Origin: Kordia sp. TARA_039_SRF | GTDB lineage: Bacteria; Bacteroidota; Bacteroidia; Flavobacteriales; Flavobacteriaceae | NCBI GenBank assembly: GCA_006383075.2 | Contig: SMNH02000002.1 | Coordinates: 197,127-261,126, forward strand | Reading direction: 5' to 3' | DNA length: 64,000 bases | In this document: piece after piece, positions 15,947-25,013 of the stretch | Position numbering within the stretch: the first letter of the stretch is position 1 | Layout of the letters: each line of letters begins with the position of its first letter | The notes under the pieces: generated by a model | Told to the model about the DNA's origin: nothing | Seen by the model: only the letters and a program-made list of their open reading frames with translations | The model's database searches: none | Program-made: the position numbers and the translations under genes

Positions 15947-16960
15947 ATGAACGTCAAACTCAACAAATCCGATTATGCATTGCTCGCCATTTATTATGGA
16001 GTTTCGGTACTCATGACTATTTATGAATACACGAATCAAAATGAAGATTTGATTGAATATTTGTTAGATATTCCATCGTTTGTCATTGTAGATATTTCTG
16101 TGATTTGCATGTTTTTATATTGGTTGCTTCCCGATTATGTACTGAATAACAAAAAATACTTTCAATTTACGTTTTGGGCATTATTGGTTTTGATTTTGGC
16201 AGGTTTTTGGGAAGATGCTGTTGGATTTTACAGCGGCGGCGGCGATTGGAACAAATTTCCGTGGGGATATCAGCAAGTGATTAATTATATTTCAAATACC
16301 GCACAAAGTATTGGCTTGCCTTTTGGATTATTACTAGCGAAAAAATACTACGAAAATCAAATTATGTTTAGCACCATTAAAGAAAAACAAAAGGAAAACG
16401 AATTGAAACTCCTGCGTTCGCAAATCAGTCCGCACTTTTTGTTTAACAATTTAAATACACTAGATGCGCTGATTGACAGTGACACGACGAAAGCAAAAGA
16501 ATATATTAACAGATTGTCGTTAATTTATCGTTACCTGATTCAAACCAAAGATTCCGAAGTCATGGAATTGACCGAAGAACTGAATTTGGCAGAGAATTAT
16601 ATCTTTCTAATCAAAACGCGTTTCGGAAACGATTATGACTTTATCATTACAAAAAACGTTTCGTTAGATGATAAATTTGTTCCCACAGGCGCCATTCAAA
16701 CTTTGTTAGAAAATGTTGCCAAACACAATCGTGCGCAACACGGAAAAGTCGTCAAAGCAACTTTGACGATTGATGAAGATTGGCTTACCATTACAAACAC
16801 GAAAAGCACCATCAAACACAATAAAAATTCGCTCGGAACTGGATTAAAAAATTTGGAATATCGTTACCAATTACTTTCGGATAAAAAACCTGAAATTATG
16901 GACACACTAGAAGGTTTTACCGTAAAAATTCCTATCATCAAACTGAGTGAAGAATCGTAA
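15947..16960 (+). CDS. LytS-type sensor histidine kinase
   Basis: The 337-residue product has about four N-terminal transmembrane segments with no large extracellular domain, then a His_kinase (PF06580) domain. The phosphoacceptor His163 is in QISPHFLFNNLNTLDALI, and GAIQTLLENVAKHN is the N-box of the ATPase domain, with GTGLKNLEYR as the glycine-rich part. The partner regulator follows 11 bases downstream. In Bacteroidota such LytS/LytTR pairs often sense envelope or metabolite cues. The barrel protein upstream is a plausible but unproven target. Confidence 0.9.
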   Translation: MNVKLNKSDYALLAIYYGVSVLMTIYEYTNQNEDLIEYLLDIPSFVIVDISVICMFLYWLLPDYVLNNKKYFQFTFWALLVLILAGFWEDAVGFYSGGGDWNKFPWGYQQVINYISNTAQSIGLPFGLLLAKKYYENQIMFSTIKEKQKENELKLLRSQISPHFLFNNLNTLDALIDSDTTKAKEYINRLSLIYRYLIQTKDSEVMELTEELNLAENYIFLIKTRFGNDYDFIITKNVSLDDKFVPTGAIQTLLENVAKHNRAQHGKVVKATLTIDEDWLTITNTKSTIKHNKNSLGTGLKNLEYRYQLLSDKKPEIMDTLEGFTVKIPIIKLSEES

Positions 16961-16971
16961 ATACAAACCTT

Positions 16972-17736
16972 ATGCGCATATTAATTTTAGAAGATGAAAT
17001 TCCCGCTTACGAAAAGCTTTTAAGCAATTTGGAAAGTTATTTTCCAGAAACTTTCTCGCATGATTGGGCGCGTTCTAACGAAAAAGCACGAACGTTATTA
17101 GCACAAGAAAATTACGATTTTATTCTGTCCGATATTCAACTGTTGGACGGAATTTCGTTTGATGTTTTCAATACGGTAAAAATTGATTGTCCTATCATTT
17201 TCTGTTCGGCGCATGATGAATATTTGTTTGAAGCGTTTCGCACCAACGGAATCGCGTATATTTTGAAACCGTATACAAAAGAAGATATCCGTCAAGCACT
17301 TGACAAATTTCAATCCTTTTTTAAAACAGAAAGCTATCAACCCATTCACAACGATACAATTAACTTACTTAAATCGGCGTTAAAGCAGGAAGAAAGACAT
17401 TATAAAAAACGATTTGTCATCAAAAAATCAAAAGGAATTCAGTTGCTCAATGTGAGTGATATTAGTTTGATAGAAGCTTCGGGCGATTTCTGCTTGGCGA
17501 TGGATTTTAAAGGCAAAAAATATCCAATTTCTGACACTTTAGGAAACATTCAGCAACTACTCAACCCTTTGAAGTTTTTCCGCATCAATCGCAGTCAAAT
17601 CACACATATCGATTATATAGAAAATATTGAAAGTCACTTCAAAAACCGTTTACTAATTCAGCTAACAGGCATCAAAGAAAAAGTCATGACTAGTTCGTCC
17701 ACAACTTCGGATTTTCGTAAATGGCTTGAACAGTAG
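16972..17736 (+). CDS. LytTR family response regulator
   Basis: The 254-residue product combines a receiver domain (acidic LEDE at residues 6-9, phosphoacceptor Asp54 in ILSDIQLLDG, KPYTKEDI loop) with a C-terminal LytTR DNA-binding domain (KSKGIQLLNVSDISLIEA and FFRINRSQITHIDYI). It is translated from the same message as the kinase and should bind direct-repeat sites upstream of its targets when phosphorylated. No candidate LytTR direct repeat was recognised in the window. It is followed by family B repeat copy 2 and converges with ccsBA. Confidence 0.92.
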   Translation: MRILILEDEIPAYEKLLSNLESYFPETFSHDWARSNEKARTLLAQENYDFILSDIQLLDGISFDVFNTVKIDCPIIFCSAHDEYLFEAFRTNGIAYILKPYTKEDIRQALDKFQSFFKTESYQPIHNDTINLLKSALKQEERHYKKRFVIKKSKGIQLLNVSDISLIEASGDFCLAMDFKGKKYPISDTLGNIQQLLNPLKFFRINRSQITHIDYIENIESHFKNRLLIQLTGIKEKVMTSSSTTSDFRKWLEQ

Positions 17737-17794
17737 GAATGTTGGATGTTGAATTGCTTCGCTTTTAGAAACCTTTAGTCTTTAAACCAAAAAC

Positions 17795-17905
17795 CGTCAC
17801 TTCGAGTGAAATTCTGAAAGAATTTTGTATCGAGAAGTGCTTTGAAACGAATGATACTAATGTTAAATCTAACACCTAACACCCAAAACCTAATACCTAA
17901 CAAAA
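17795..17905 (+). repeat. Palindromic repeat, family B, copy 2, with A/C-rich tail
   Basis: The core (17795-17847) can fold on itself: CACTTCGAGTGAAATTC pairs imperfectly with the strand reading GAATTTTGTATCGAGAAGTG. It continues into an A/C-rich tail with CTAACACCTAACACCCAAAA and CCTAATACCTAAC to 17901. A G/T-rich stretch (ATGTTGGATGTTGAATTG) flanks it on the left. It lies between the convergent LytTR and ccsBA genes, where the hairpin could also act as a terminator. Confidence 0.75.
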
Positions 17906-17907
17906 AC

Positions 17908-20900
17908 TTACTCCAAAGTCTTTCGTTTCTTATAATGTACTTTATAACGCCAATAACTCACCGCTCCGTACGCTAACCATGTAACCGTTGCAATGACCAC
18001 AAATTTTGGACCTAATACGGCATCTCCTGTAGCATACGAGTGCAATCCGCTCAAGACAAAGTTTACACCGAAATAAGTAAATAATATCGAACCAAACGCT
18101 GCAATTGCCATCCAGTTGAAGAACCAACGCCCGCGTAAGCCTGGCACTAAACGCATGTGTAATACAAACGCATACACCATGATACTAATCAGCGCCCACG
18201 TTTCTTTTGGATCCCAGCCCCAATAACGTCCCCAACTTTCATTTGCCCACATACCACCAAGGAAGTTTCCAATGGTTAGCATGACCAAACCAACCGTAAT
18301 CGCCATTTCATTGATGATGGTGATTTCTTTGAGGTTGAGTTCCATGCGTTTTTTATTTTCTTTATTCGTCAAAATAATCAATAATAAAGACACAACTCCC
18401 AGAATCATAGCAAGGGCAAACGGTCCGTAACTTGCTACAATTACCGCAACGTGAATTAACAACCAATAACTGTCTAATACAGGCTGTAAATTGGCAATAT
18501 CAGGATCGAGCCAGTTCATGTGTGCGCCCCACAATACCATCGCAACGACAAACGTTGTTGCAGAAATGGTTAAATCAGATTTTCTTCCGAACAGCAATCC
18601 AAACAACATGGTTGCCCAAGCGACGTAAATCATCGATTCGTAAGCATCACTCCACGGCGCGTGTCCAGAAAGATACCATCGTACTACGAGTCCCGCTGTA
18701 TGTAAGACAAACAATCCGACCACAAGCCATTTTGATACGTTGATAGCAACGCGAATTCCTTTTCTATTTTTAAAAATCTGCCAAATAATGAAGACAAACA
18801 TCACAAATCCAACCAGCAAATAATACATCATCAAACGCTCAAAAAGATTGATTTTGTTGTAGATGATTTCAGTTTCTATTTTGGTATCTGACGGCAACAC
18901 GGCACTTCCAAATTCTTTTTGACGCTTGCGTAAACTCTCTACCATTTTGTCCGCTTCGGTATAATCGCCTGTTCTATTCGCTTCATTTAGCAAAATAGCG
19001 TACACCTTCATGGCATTTTTCACATATTTTTCATACAGTGAATCTTTTGGTTGAAAACCTGCGCCTGGATTGTCATTATAGTTTTTATCGGAAATCCATT
19101 TGTTGTTTTCGTGATTTGGAAGTGGAAATATTTTGATGATGTCTCCTCGAATCGCTCTACTGAGCAAGCCAAGTTTTAAATCGTATTCTTTAATCGCTTT
19201 TTGATACTGATTTGGCTTATTGGTAGCATACGCATCTTGCGTATACGGATTGAGCTTGTATTCGTTTCTTGGTGTAAAGAAATCGAGCATGTTGGCGTAT
19301 TTGTCACTTTTTTCAATCCCTATAATGTTTCGCAAACTATCGTGTTTTTTACTTTTTACACTGATGATGTTTGCGTTGTACCACATTTGCGGGTATTGAA
19401 TCATAGAAATCAATACTTGCTCGGCAGATAATTCGTCATTTTCACCGTATCTATTCTTTTTGCTCAATTTACGAAGCAACTCACGCGCATACGTGTGTGC
19501 AGGCTTCATACGTCCGTCATCATCTTGAATGACCAAACGTGCAAATTTATCAGCATGTTCTTGCGGAACTGCATTGGCGATGATGATAGAATCTATCTGT
19601 GCATCTGTAAGCTTCTGTTGTACAACCTCATGATCGTGCTCACCTGGCGCGTGATTGTGCCCTTCATGTCCTTCTTCAACTTGTTCTGTTGTTTTTGTTT
19701 GGGTAGAATCTACTTGCTGCGTCGTTTCTTGTGCAAAACTTCCCAAACTGAATAGCAATACAATTGCCGTTAAAAATTTCGCCTTTTTGTTTTTAATTTT
19801 TTCTAGTTGTTTCTTCAAATCGCCAAAACGTGTGTTCTTATCAAATAAAATAACCATCAATGCCAAATAGAGTAAGAAATAGCCCAAATAGGTAATGTTT
19901 GTTCCCCAATAATCGTGACTTACCGATAGAATGGTTCCTTTTTCATCACGGTCAAATTGTGCTTGGAAGAAACGATATCCACCATGATCCATGATGTGAT
20001 TCATATAAATATCGTAGTCATATTTTGGTTCGGAGTTTTCAATCAGTGTTACTTTACTCATAAACGACTTGTAACCCGCTTGTCCAACAGTTCCAGGATA
20101 GCGTTCGGCAATAAAATCGTTGAGTTTGATGCTGAACGGAAGCTTTAATTTATCTGCTCCGTACGCCAGTTGAAATTCGAGTCCGCCAACCGTAACTCTG
20201 GTCGGCGCCATTTCATAGCCTTTTCCGCCCATCACACGAACTTCTTCGGTTTCTCCATTGCTGGAGACTTCTAAAATGACTGCATTTGCTTGATCAGCTA
20301 ATTTTTCAGAAGTTTCTACGACGCCAATTTTTCCTTTTACAGCAGGTTCTGGAATTACGAATTGTAATCCTGCTAAATTGTATAAGGAACGAATTTGAAA
20401 ACGCTGCAAACTGTCTTTGTAGACTTTGTTAGTTTGACGCGTTTGCATAATCATGTTTTCACCTTCGAACGGACTTTTTATGGTGTAATTTCCATATTCG
20501 TCGCTCATAATGTTGATAGCACCGTCTACAGGATTGTTGAAAGTCATTAAAATATTGTGAACACTTTGCGGTTTTGATCCTGCTTGTAAAAAGTGATTGT
20601 GACGATTTCCACCTCCAGATTCTACTATTTTTAAATATTCAACACCGTTTTCATCAGGAACAATTCCTTCCTCAGCACCTTGAATATATCCTTTATAATC
20701 AATGGTGAATTCTTGTCCGTTAAAATCTTTTTCCCACGGGAAATTTTGCTGAATCCAAGTGGTTGGTGCAATGCCTTCTGGGGAAATGAGATAGTCGCCT
20801 TTTAGCACGCGTCTTCTTGGTTGCCCGTTGATTTCTCCATCCACAAAGGCTTGAATGTATGTTTTTTCGGAAAGAAATGTGTTTTCGGTAGCACCTTCAC

Positions 20901-21225
20901 GAATTGGCATCACACCTTCATAACTGATATAGCGCGTAATAAATGCTCCCAAAATGATGAAGATAAACGACAAGTGAATGAGCAATGTCGCCCACTTTTC
21001 TTTTCGCAATAAGCGATAACGGAAGATGTTTCCAAAGAAGTTTACCAAAAATAACAGATGGATGAGTTCAAACCACCATGCGTTGTAAATGTATATTTTA
21101 GCTGTTGTTGTACTGTATTCACTTTCGACAAAAGTTCCGACTGCCATGGCTACTGCGTAAGCAATAAAAAGGAGCGCCATTAATCGTGTAGAGAAGAGAA
21201 TATTCTTGATGAAATTACCTATCAT
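17908..21225 (-). CDS. ccsBA: Fused ResB/CcsA cytochrome c maturation protein (system II)
   Basis: The 1105-residue product joins an N-terminal ResB/CcsB-like part (several membrane segments and a large periplasmic region ending near residue 480) to a C-terminal CcsA/CcmC-like part. The tryptophan-rich haem-handling motif WGRYWGWDPKETWALI lies near residue 1000. System II proteins move haem across the inner membrane and attach it to CXXCH apocytochromes, which would serve the haem proteins at 0.5-1.9 kb. A His-rich segment (EEGHEGHNHAPGEHDHE) lies near residue 520, between the halves. It appears to stand alone, about 120 bases from the haemoglobin gene. Confidence 0.93.
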   Translation of the reverse strand: MIGNFIKNILFSTRLMALLFIAYAVAMAVGTFVESEYSTTTAKIYIYNAWWFELIHLLFLVNFFGNIFRYRLLRKEKWATLLIHLSFIFIILGAFITRYISYEGVMPIREGATENTFLSEKTYIQAFVDGEINGQPRRRVLKGDYLISPEGIAPTTWIQQNFPWEKDFNGQEFTIDYKGYIQGAEEGIVPDENGVEYLKIVESGGGNRHNHFLQAGSKPQSVHNILMTFNNPVDGAINIMSDEYGNYTIKSPFEGENMIMQTRQTNKVYKDSLQRFQIRSLYNLAGLQFVIPEPAVKGKIGVVETSEKLADQANAVILEVSSNGETEEVRVMGGKGYEMAPTRVTVGGLEFQLAYGADKLKLPFSIKLNDFIAERYPGTVGQAGYKSFMSKVTLIENSEPKYDYDIYMNHIMDHGGYRFFQAQFDRDEKGTILSVSHDYWGTNITYLGYFLLYLALMVILFDKNTRFGDLKKQLEKIKNKKAKFLTAIVLLFSLGSFAQETTQQVDSTQTKTTEQVEEGHEGHNHAPGEHDHEVVQQKLTDAQIDSIIIANAVPQEHADKFARLVIQDDDGRMKPAHTYARELLRKLSKKNRYGENDELSAEQVLISMIQYPQMWYNANIISVKSKKHDSLRNIIGIEKSDKYANMLDFFTPRNEYKLNPYTQDAYATNKPNQYQKAIKEYDLKLGLLSRAIRGDIIKIFPLPNHENNKWISDKNYNDNPGAGFQPKDSLYEKYVKNAMKVYAILLNEANRTGDYTEADKMVESLRKRQKEFGSAVLPSDTKIETEIIYNKINLFERLMMYYLLVGFVMFVFIIWQIFKNRKGIRVAINVSKWLVVGLFVLHTAGLVVRWYLSGHAPWSDAYESMIYVAWATMLFGLLFGRKSDLTISATTFVVAMVLWGAHMNWLDPDIANLQPVLDSYWLLIHVAVIVASYGPFALAMILGVVSLLLIILTNKENKKRMELNLKEITIINEMAITVGLVMLTIGNFLGGMWANESWGRYWGWDPKETWALISIMVYAFVLHMRLVPGLRGRWFFNWMAIAAFGSILFTYFGVNFVLSGLHSYATGDAVLGPKFVVIATVTWLAYGAVSYWRYKVHYKKRKTLE

Positions 21226-21344
21226 GTAGCGTTTTCTTTTTGAATCAAAATTTCAGTATGCAAAAGTACGGCATTTTACACAATTTACAGGCTATTTAAC
21301 AATCTATTTAGGCTTCTTTAAGAATATTCTGAAATAGTTGATTT

Positions 21345-21734
21345 TTAAGTGTTTTTTCGAGCTTCAAATACTGAAATGTAGATAAAGGTGCCCATTTTTC
21401 GCGCTCTGTTTTTGGCAATGTTGGCTTTTTCTCCTTGGTATAATTCGTCTAGTGTTTCAATCCAGTAGTTAATCCATCTTCCAAAATGTTTTTCTGTAAT
21501 CGTGTGTTCAACTGCTGCATCCACTTCGATATGCTTTTCTAATGGATTGCCTTTGTAGGAGTTGACAAAAAACAAACTACTTTCCCAAAAATTTGTTATG
21601 TGTTCCAAATGTGTATCCCAATCGGTAATTTGCGCATTAAAAATCGTTCCTAGTACAGCATCCTTGCGTATTTTTTTATAGAATGTATCTACCAGCACAA
21701 ACACATCTGCTCTATTTTGAATATCTTTTTTCAT
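21345..21734 (-). CDS. Group III truncated haemoglobin
   Basis: The 129-residue product matches group III (P-type) truncated haemoglobins. It begins with RADVFVLVDTFYKKIRKDAVLG, carries HLEHITNFWESSLFF in the E-helix region and ends with WIETLDELYQGEKA and ARKMGTFIY. These haem proteins bind O2, NO or sulfide; a detoxification or redox role is usual but not proven here. It is cytoplasmic, with no signal. It lies upstream of ccsBA on the same strand, with about 120 bases between, so they may share a promoter or be independent. Confidence 0.9.
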   Translation of the reverse strand: MKKDIQNRADVFVLVDTFYKKIRKDAVLGTIFNAQITDWDTHLEHITNFWESSLFFVNSYKGNPLEKHIEVDAAVEHTITEKHFGRWINYWIETLDELYQGEKANIAKNRARKMGTFIYISVFEARKNT

Positions 21735-21847
21735 TTAAAAGTTGGAGAAAAAGGTACGGATTAAATCGTTTTATACATCGTAAAAGCAACTACTTCAACG
21801 CAAGCGCCGGAGCATTTTTAATCTCTATTATCGAGTAAAATTAGTAT

Positions 21848-21886
21848 AAAAAAACCAAACTCAATCCGCTATATAATTGAGTTTGG
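21848..21886 (-). terminator. Terminator of the small membrane protein gene
   Basis: CCAAACTCAAT (21855-21865) pairs with ATTGAGTTTGG (21876-21886) around a 10-base loop; seven T residues follow on the minus strand. It lies about 50 bases after the stop at 21938. Confidence 0.9.
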
Positions 21887-21937
21887 CATTACACCCTAGT
21901 AATAAATTAACTAAGAAAATGAAAGTGTTATTAAAAA

Positions 21938-22222
21938 CTATAAGGAATTTGATATGATAAAAGCGATATTTAGTAGCAAACTTAGCAGTAGTGTATTAAA
22001 TACCCATTTTTCGCGCAGTTGTGCTAAAATAGCCGCATTGTAAAACGATGTAATGATGACACATAAAAATAGTTGTACCAAACCAGCAATAGTATCTAGT
22101 CCATTCATTAAAATATACATGGCTGCAATTCCTCCAATACAACTTTGTAAGATAATTGTTAATGGAATATACATCGTGTATTTTTCTTCAAACTCTTTGT
22201 AGTACTGTGCATATAGTGTCAT
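21938..22222 (-). CDS. Small conserved membrane protein
   Basis: The product is 94 residues with three predicted transmembrane segments: MYIPLTIILQSCIGGIAAMYI, AGLVQLFLCVIITSFYNAAIL and FNTLLLSLLLNIAFIIS. It starts MTLYAQYYKEFEEKY; ATG 22222 is preferred because an upstream in-frame ATG (22294) adds a stretch that looks non-coding and AT-rich. No family is recognised beyond a vague memory of similar flavobacterial hypotheticals. It has its own terminator and is probably monocistronic. Confidence 0.6.
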   Translation of the reverse strand: MTLYAQYYKEFEEKYTMYIPLTIILQSCIGGIAAMYILMNGLDTIAGLVQLFLCVIITSFYNAAILAQLREKWVFNTLLLSLLLNIAFIISNSL

Positions 22223-22445
22223 GATGTAATTTTTTGGTGTTTGTATGCTACAAATATCCTTTACCAAAAGGTTTAAAAATATGATATTGGTCATGTTTTG
22301 TTTTTTCGATTACGGAAATCCGCAATTTTTTTCCACATATACTTAGTACTATTGCTTTCTAAAAAATAGAAAAAAACTTACAAAATACAGTTTACCGAAT
22401 ACTTAAAAGGACTATTCATCCATATGAAAAGAAGATAGTTGCTGA

Positions 22446-22475
22446 TAAAAAAAAGAATCCATCTATTGGATTCTT
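22446..22475 (-). terminator. Terminator-like hairpin without an upstream gene
   Basis: AAGAATCCA (22453-22461) pairs with TGGATTCTT (22467-22475) around a 5-base loop, and on the minus strand it is followed by eight T residues. No minus-strand gene lies to its right, only the plus-strand lipoprotein starting 25 bases away. It could be a relic, or a 5' leader hairpin of that gene. Confidence 0.55.
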
Positions 22476-22499
22476 ACATCAATTTTAAAAATAAATTTC

Positions 22500-23177
22500 A
22501 TGAAACATCTTACAAAAATACTAATTTTAACCTTTTTATCAACATATTTAATATCCTGTGATTCTGAAGAAATATCAACAAATAATGCTATTAAAAGTTT
22601 TGATTACAGTCTTTTTAATTCATTTAAAGAGAAAAGCATTTGGATAGAGTTTCCAAGTGAAATAAATAAAATGAATACGATTTTAGAAAAAAATAGAGCT
22701 ATAACAAAACATATTGATAACGAATTGGGTACAAGTTTGAATTTAACCAGTGAAGCTGTTGAAGATGCAAGATATACTTCTCAAGAAATCATACAAATAG
22801 GTTTAAATGAAGGATTTTTTCAAAATCATGATGAATACCTTATAACGAACCTCGAAAACGACTTTCAAAATTTAGACTTCGAGACTGGTATTTCTAATTA
22901 TGAAAGAAATGTATTATATTTAAATTTAGATAATACTACATTTGAAAAGTATAATGTATGGGCAAATGTCTTAAAAATTATAAATTCAGAAGACTCAAGC
23001 ATATTTGGCGCCAAGTCTCAAAAAGGGTGTTTTACATCTATTCTCGCATATTCTGGAGCAACTGTTGCGGTTGGTCTAGCTTGTACTCCAAATCCAACCA
23101 CGCCTGCTTCATGCCCTTTAGCTATAAGCTTGAAAGCGTTAGCTTATTACAATATGATAGATGCTTTCAAAGACTAA
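22500..23177 (+). CDS. Lipoprotein of unknown function with hydrophobic Cys-rich C-terminus
   Basis: The 225-residue product has a lipoprotein signal (MKHLTKILILTFLSTYLISC). The central 150 residues are acidic and Asn-rich and resemble many AT-rich flavobacterial lipoproteins with no known function. The last 50 residues differ: KGCFTSILAYSGATVAVGLA followed by CTPNPTTPASCPLAISLKAL, a hydrophobic, Ala/Ser/Thr-rich stretch with three Cys. The gene is very AT-rich. The membrane protein gene that follows starts 12 bases after the stop. A secreted-peptide-plus-immunity pair is one speculative reading. Confidence 0.55.
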   Translation: MKHLTKILILTFLSTYLISCDSEEISTNNAIKSFDYSLFNSFKEKSIWIEFPSEINKMNTILEKNRAITKHIDNELGTSLNLTSEAVEDARYTSQEIIQIGLNEGFFQNHDEYLITNLENDFQNLDFETGISNYERNVLYLNLDNTTFEKYNVWANVLKIINSEDSSIFGAKSQKGCFTSILAYSGATVAVGLACTPNPTTPASCPLAISLKALAYYNMIDAFKD

Positions 23178-23189
23178 AAAACAAATCTT

Positions 23190-23606
23190 ATGTTTAAAAA
23201 ATATCTTATCAACTTTTATTTAATAGTTAATTACTGTTTAGTTGGCTATTATATTGTAGAAAGTATATATGCATATAAAAAAGATGGACACCTTTTATAC
23301 AATAACACAACAATGATTTTTGTTTGTTTAGGTTTGAGTATTCTTTTTTTGTCATTTTATATTCACAATGAAATAAAAAATAAAAAACAATATACTCCTG
23401 AAAAAGATAAACGCATGAAATATTTCTCCCTTTCGTTATTTTGGGTGAATCTTATCTGTACTATTAATTACATTTGGTTGCTTACCAACAGTGGTTTTGC
23501 TACTGGAAAAAAATTATTTTGGCAACTTTCTTCGTTAATATTAGGACTTTTTATTTTAGCCCTATACATACATCTTTTTAACCGAAAAAAAACGTATTAT
23601 TTGTAG
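23190..23606 (+). CDS. Four-helix membrane protein of unknown function
   Basis: The 138-residue product has four hydrophobic segments (about residues 5-28, 42-60, 77-100 and 108-130) separated by short Lys-rich loops. No family is recognised. It follows the lipoprotein gene by 12 bases and a strong terminator follows it, so the two form a bicistronic unit. Small multi-helix membrane proteins beside a peptide-bearing gene are sometimes immunity proteins, but no direct evidence supports that here. Confidence 0.5.
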   Translation: MFKKYLINFYLIVNYCLVGYYIVESIYAYKKDGHLLYNNTTMIFVCLGLSILFLSFYIHNEIKNKKQYTPEKDKRMKYFSLSLFWVNLICTINYIWLLTNSGFATGKKLFWQLSSLILGLFILALYIHLFNRKKTYYL

Positions 23607-23618
23607 CTTTTAAGTGAA

Positions 23619-23652
23619 CAATCTCTTCAATCCATGAAGAGATTGTTTGATT
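23619..23652 (+). terminator. Terminator of the lipoprotein/membrane-protein pair
   Basis: CAATCTCTTCA (23619-23629) pairs with TGAAGAGATTG (23635-23645) around a 5-base loop, followed by a T-rich run. It lies 13 bases after the stop. Confidence 0.9.
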
Positions 23653-23726
23653 TTATTTTTATTATTTAGTTCAAAAAGTATTTCGTATAAGTTTCAAAAA
23701 CCACAAAGTGTTGTTATTTTTACCGC

Positions 23727-24491
23727 ATGATACAAGTGGTCATTTTAGGTGCTGGAAATATTGCGCAACATTTATATACTGTTTTTACCAATGCAGAAGC
23801 AGTACAAGTGGTGCAAGTATACAATCGTTCCCAAAAAGCGTTACAATATTTTAAGGACGTTGCTACAACGACAAATTTAAAAGAGTTGCAGGATGCGGAT
23901 GTGTATATTATCGCTGTGGCGGATGATGCCATTGCGAGTATTGCTAACAAATTGCCATTTACCAATCGTTTGGTCGTACATACTTCTGGAAGTGCAAGCA
24001 TGCATGTTTTACACAAAAAGAATCGTCGTGGTGTGTTTTATCCGTTGCAAACATTTACGAAAGGAAAAGCGGTTGATTTTTCACAAATTCCACTGTGTTT
24101 GGAAGCACGCGAAAAATCCGATTTCAAATTGCTACAACAACTCGCAGATACTATAGGAAGTCCGTCGTATAAAATTAGTTCTGAACAGCGTCGAGCCTTG
24201 CATGTTTCTGCCGTGTTTGTAAACAATTTTAGCAATCATTTGTACCGAATTGCGCATGAAATCTGTGAAGCGAATAACGTTCCGTTTCAAATTTTACATC
24301 CGTTGATTCAAGAAACGGCGCAAAAAATTACAACACTAACGCCGTATATGGCACAAACGGGACCTGCAAAACGCGGGGATGAAAAAACCATCAATGACCA
24401 TTTAGAAAAACTCGACAAAGATATTCACAAAGAAATTTATACATTGCTCACGCAATCAATTGCAAAAACCTATGGAAGAGAAAAGCTATAA
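23727..24491 (+). CDS. Rossmann-like/DUF2520 protein
   Basis: The 254-residue product has an N-terminal Rossmann fold (VVILGAGNIAQHLYTVF) and a C-terminal helical DUF2520 domain (RRALHVSAVFVNNFSNHLYRIA, then TGPAKRGDEKTI). The architecture resembles ketopantoate reductase and 6-phosphogluconate dehydrogenase-like oxidoreductases, so an NAD(P)-dependent reaction is expected, but the substrate is unknown. It overlaps the start of the KdsC-like gene and heads the KdsC-UbiA-Maf block, an order I associate with Flavobacteriia. Confidence 0.8.
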   Translation: MIQVVILGAGNIAQHLYTVFTNAEAVQVVQVYNRSQKALQYFKDVATTTNLKELQDADVYIIAVADDAIASIANKLPFTNRLVVHTSGSASMHVLHKKNRRGVFYPLQTFTKGKAVDFSQIPLCLEAREKSDFKLLQQLADTIGSPSYKISSEQRRALHVSAVFVNNFSNHLYRIAHEICEANNVPFQILHPLIQETAQKITTLTPYMAQTGPAKRGDEKTINDHLEKLDKDIHKEIYTLLTQSIAKTYGREKL

Positions 24492-25002
24492 AGAATATTT
24501 AAACCACATTACAACCTTTATTTTTGATGTAGATGGCGTCCTCACTGACGGAACGGTTACAGTAACAACTTCAGGCGAAATGTTGCGTCGCATGAGTATC
24601 AAAGACGGTTACGCACTGAAAGTTGCAGTTCAAAAAGGGTATAATGTGTGTATCATTTCTGGCGGAACCAATGAAGGAGTTCGCAAGCGTTTACAAGGCT
24701 TGGGAATTACAGATATTTACTTAGGCGCGCATCAAAAAGTGGTGCAATTGGAAGAATATGTAACCAACAAAAAAATTCAGTTGGAAAACGTGTTATACAT
24801 GGGCGATGACATTCCTGATATTCCTGTGCTACAACAAGTTGGTTTATCGAGTTGTCCGCAAGATGCTGCTTATGAAGTGTTGGAAATTTGCAAATACATT
24901 TCACATGTAGATGGCGGAAAAGGTGCTGCTCGCGACGTTATTCGTCAAGTGATGAAAGTACAAGGCACTTGGGACGAGAATTTTGATGCAAAATACGATT
25001 AA
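24472..25002 (+). CDS. KdsC-like HAD phosphatase (Kdo-8-phosphate phosphatase)
   Basis: The 176-residue product is a small capless HAD hydrolase. FDVDGVLTDG holds the nucleophile and acid/base Asp residues, ISGGTNEGV is motif II, and GDDIPDIPVL is motif IV with its acidic pair. Size and motifs fit KdsC, which forms tetramers and converts Kdo-8-phosphate to Kdo for lipid A synthesis. ATG 24472 is used; a TTG at 24460 is in frame but less likely. It overlaps the end of the DUF2520 gene by 20 bases, showing tight coupling. Confidence 0.85.
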   Translation: MEEKSYKEYLNHITTFIFDVDGVLTDGTVTVTTSGEMLRRMSIKDGYALKVAVQKGYNVCIISGGTNEGVRKRLQGLGITDIYLGAHQKVVQLEEYVTNKKIQLENVLYMGDDIPDIPVLQQVGLSSCPQDAAYEVLEICKYISHVDGGKGAARDVIRQVMKVQGTWDENFDAKYD

Positions 25003-25013
25003 TCAACCGTTTC

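Noticed and set aside
17849-17905. CCTAA-like units resembling telomeric repeats
   Set aside because: The units are irregular, short and attached to a palindromic repeat; they are A/C-rich low-complexity tails, not telomeres.
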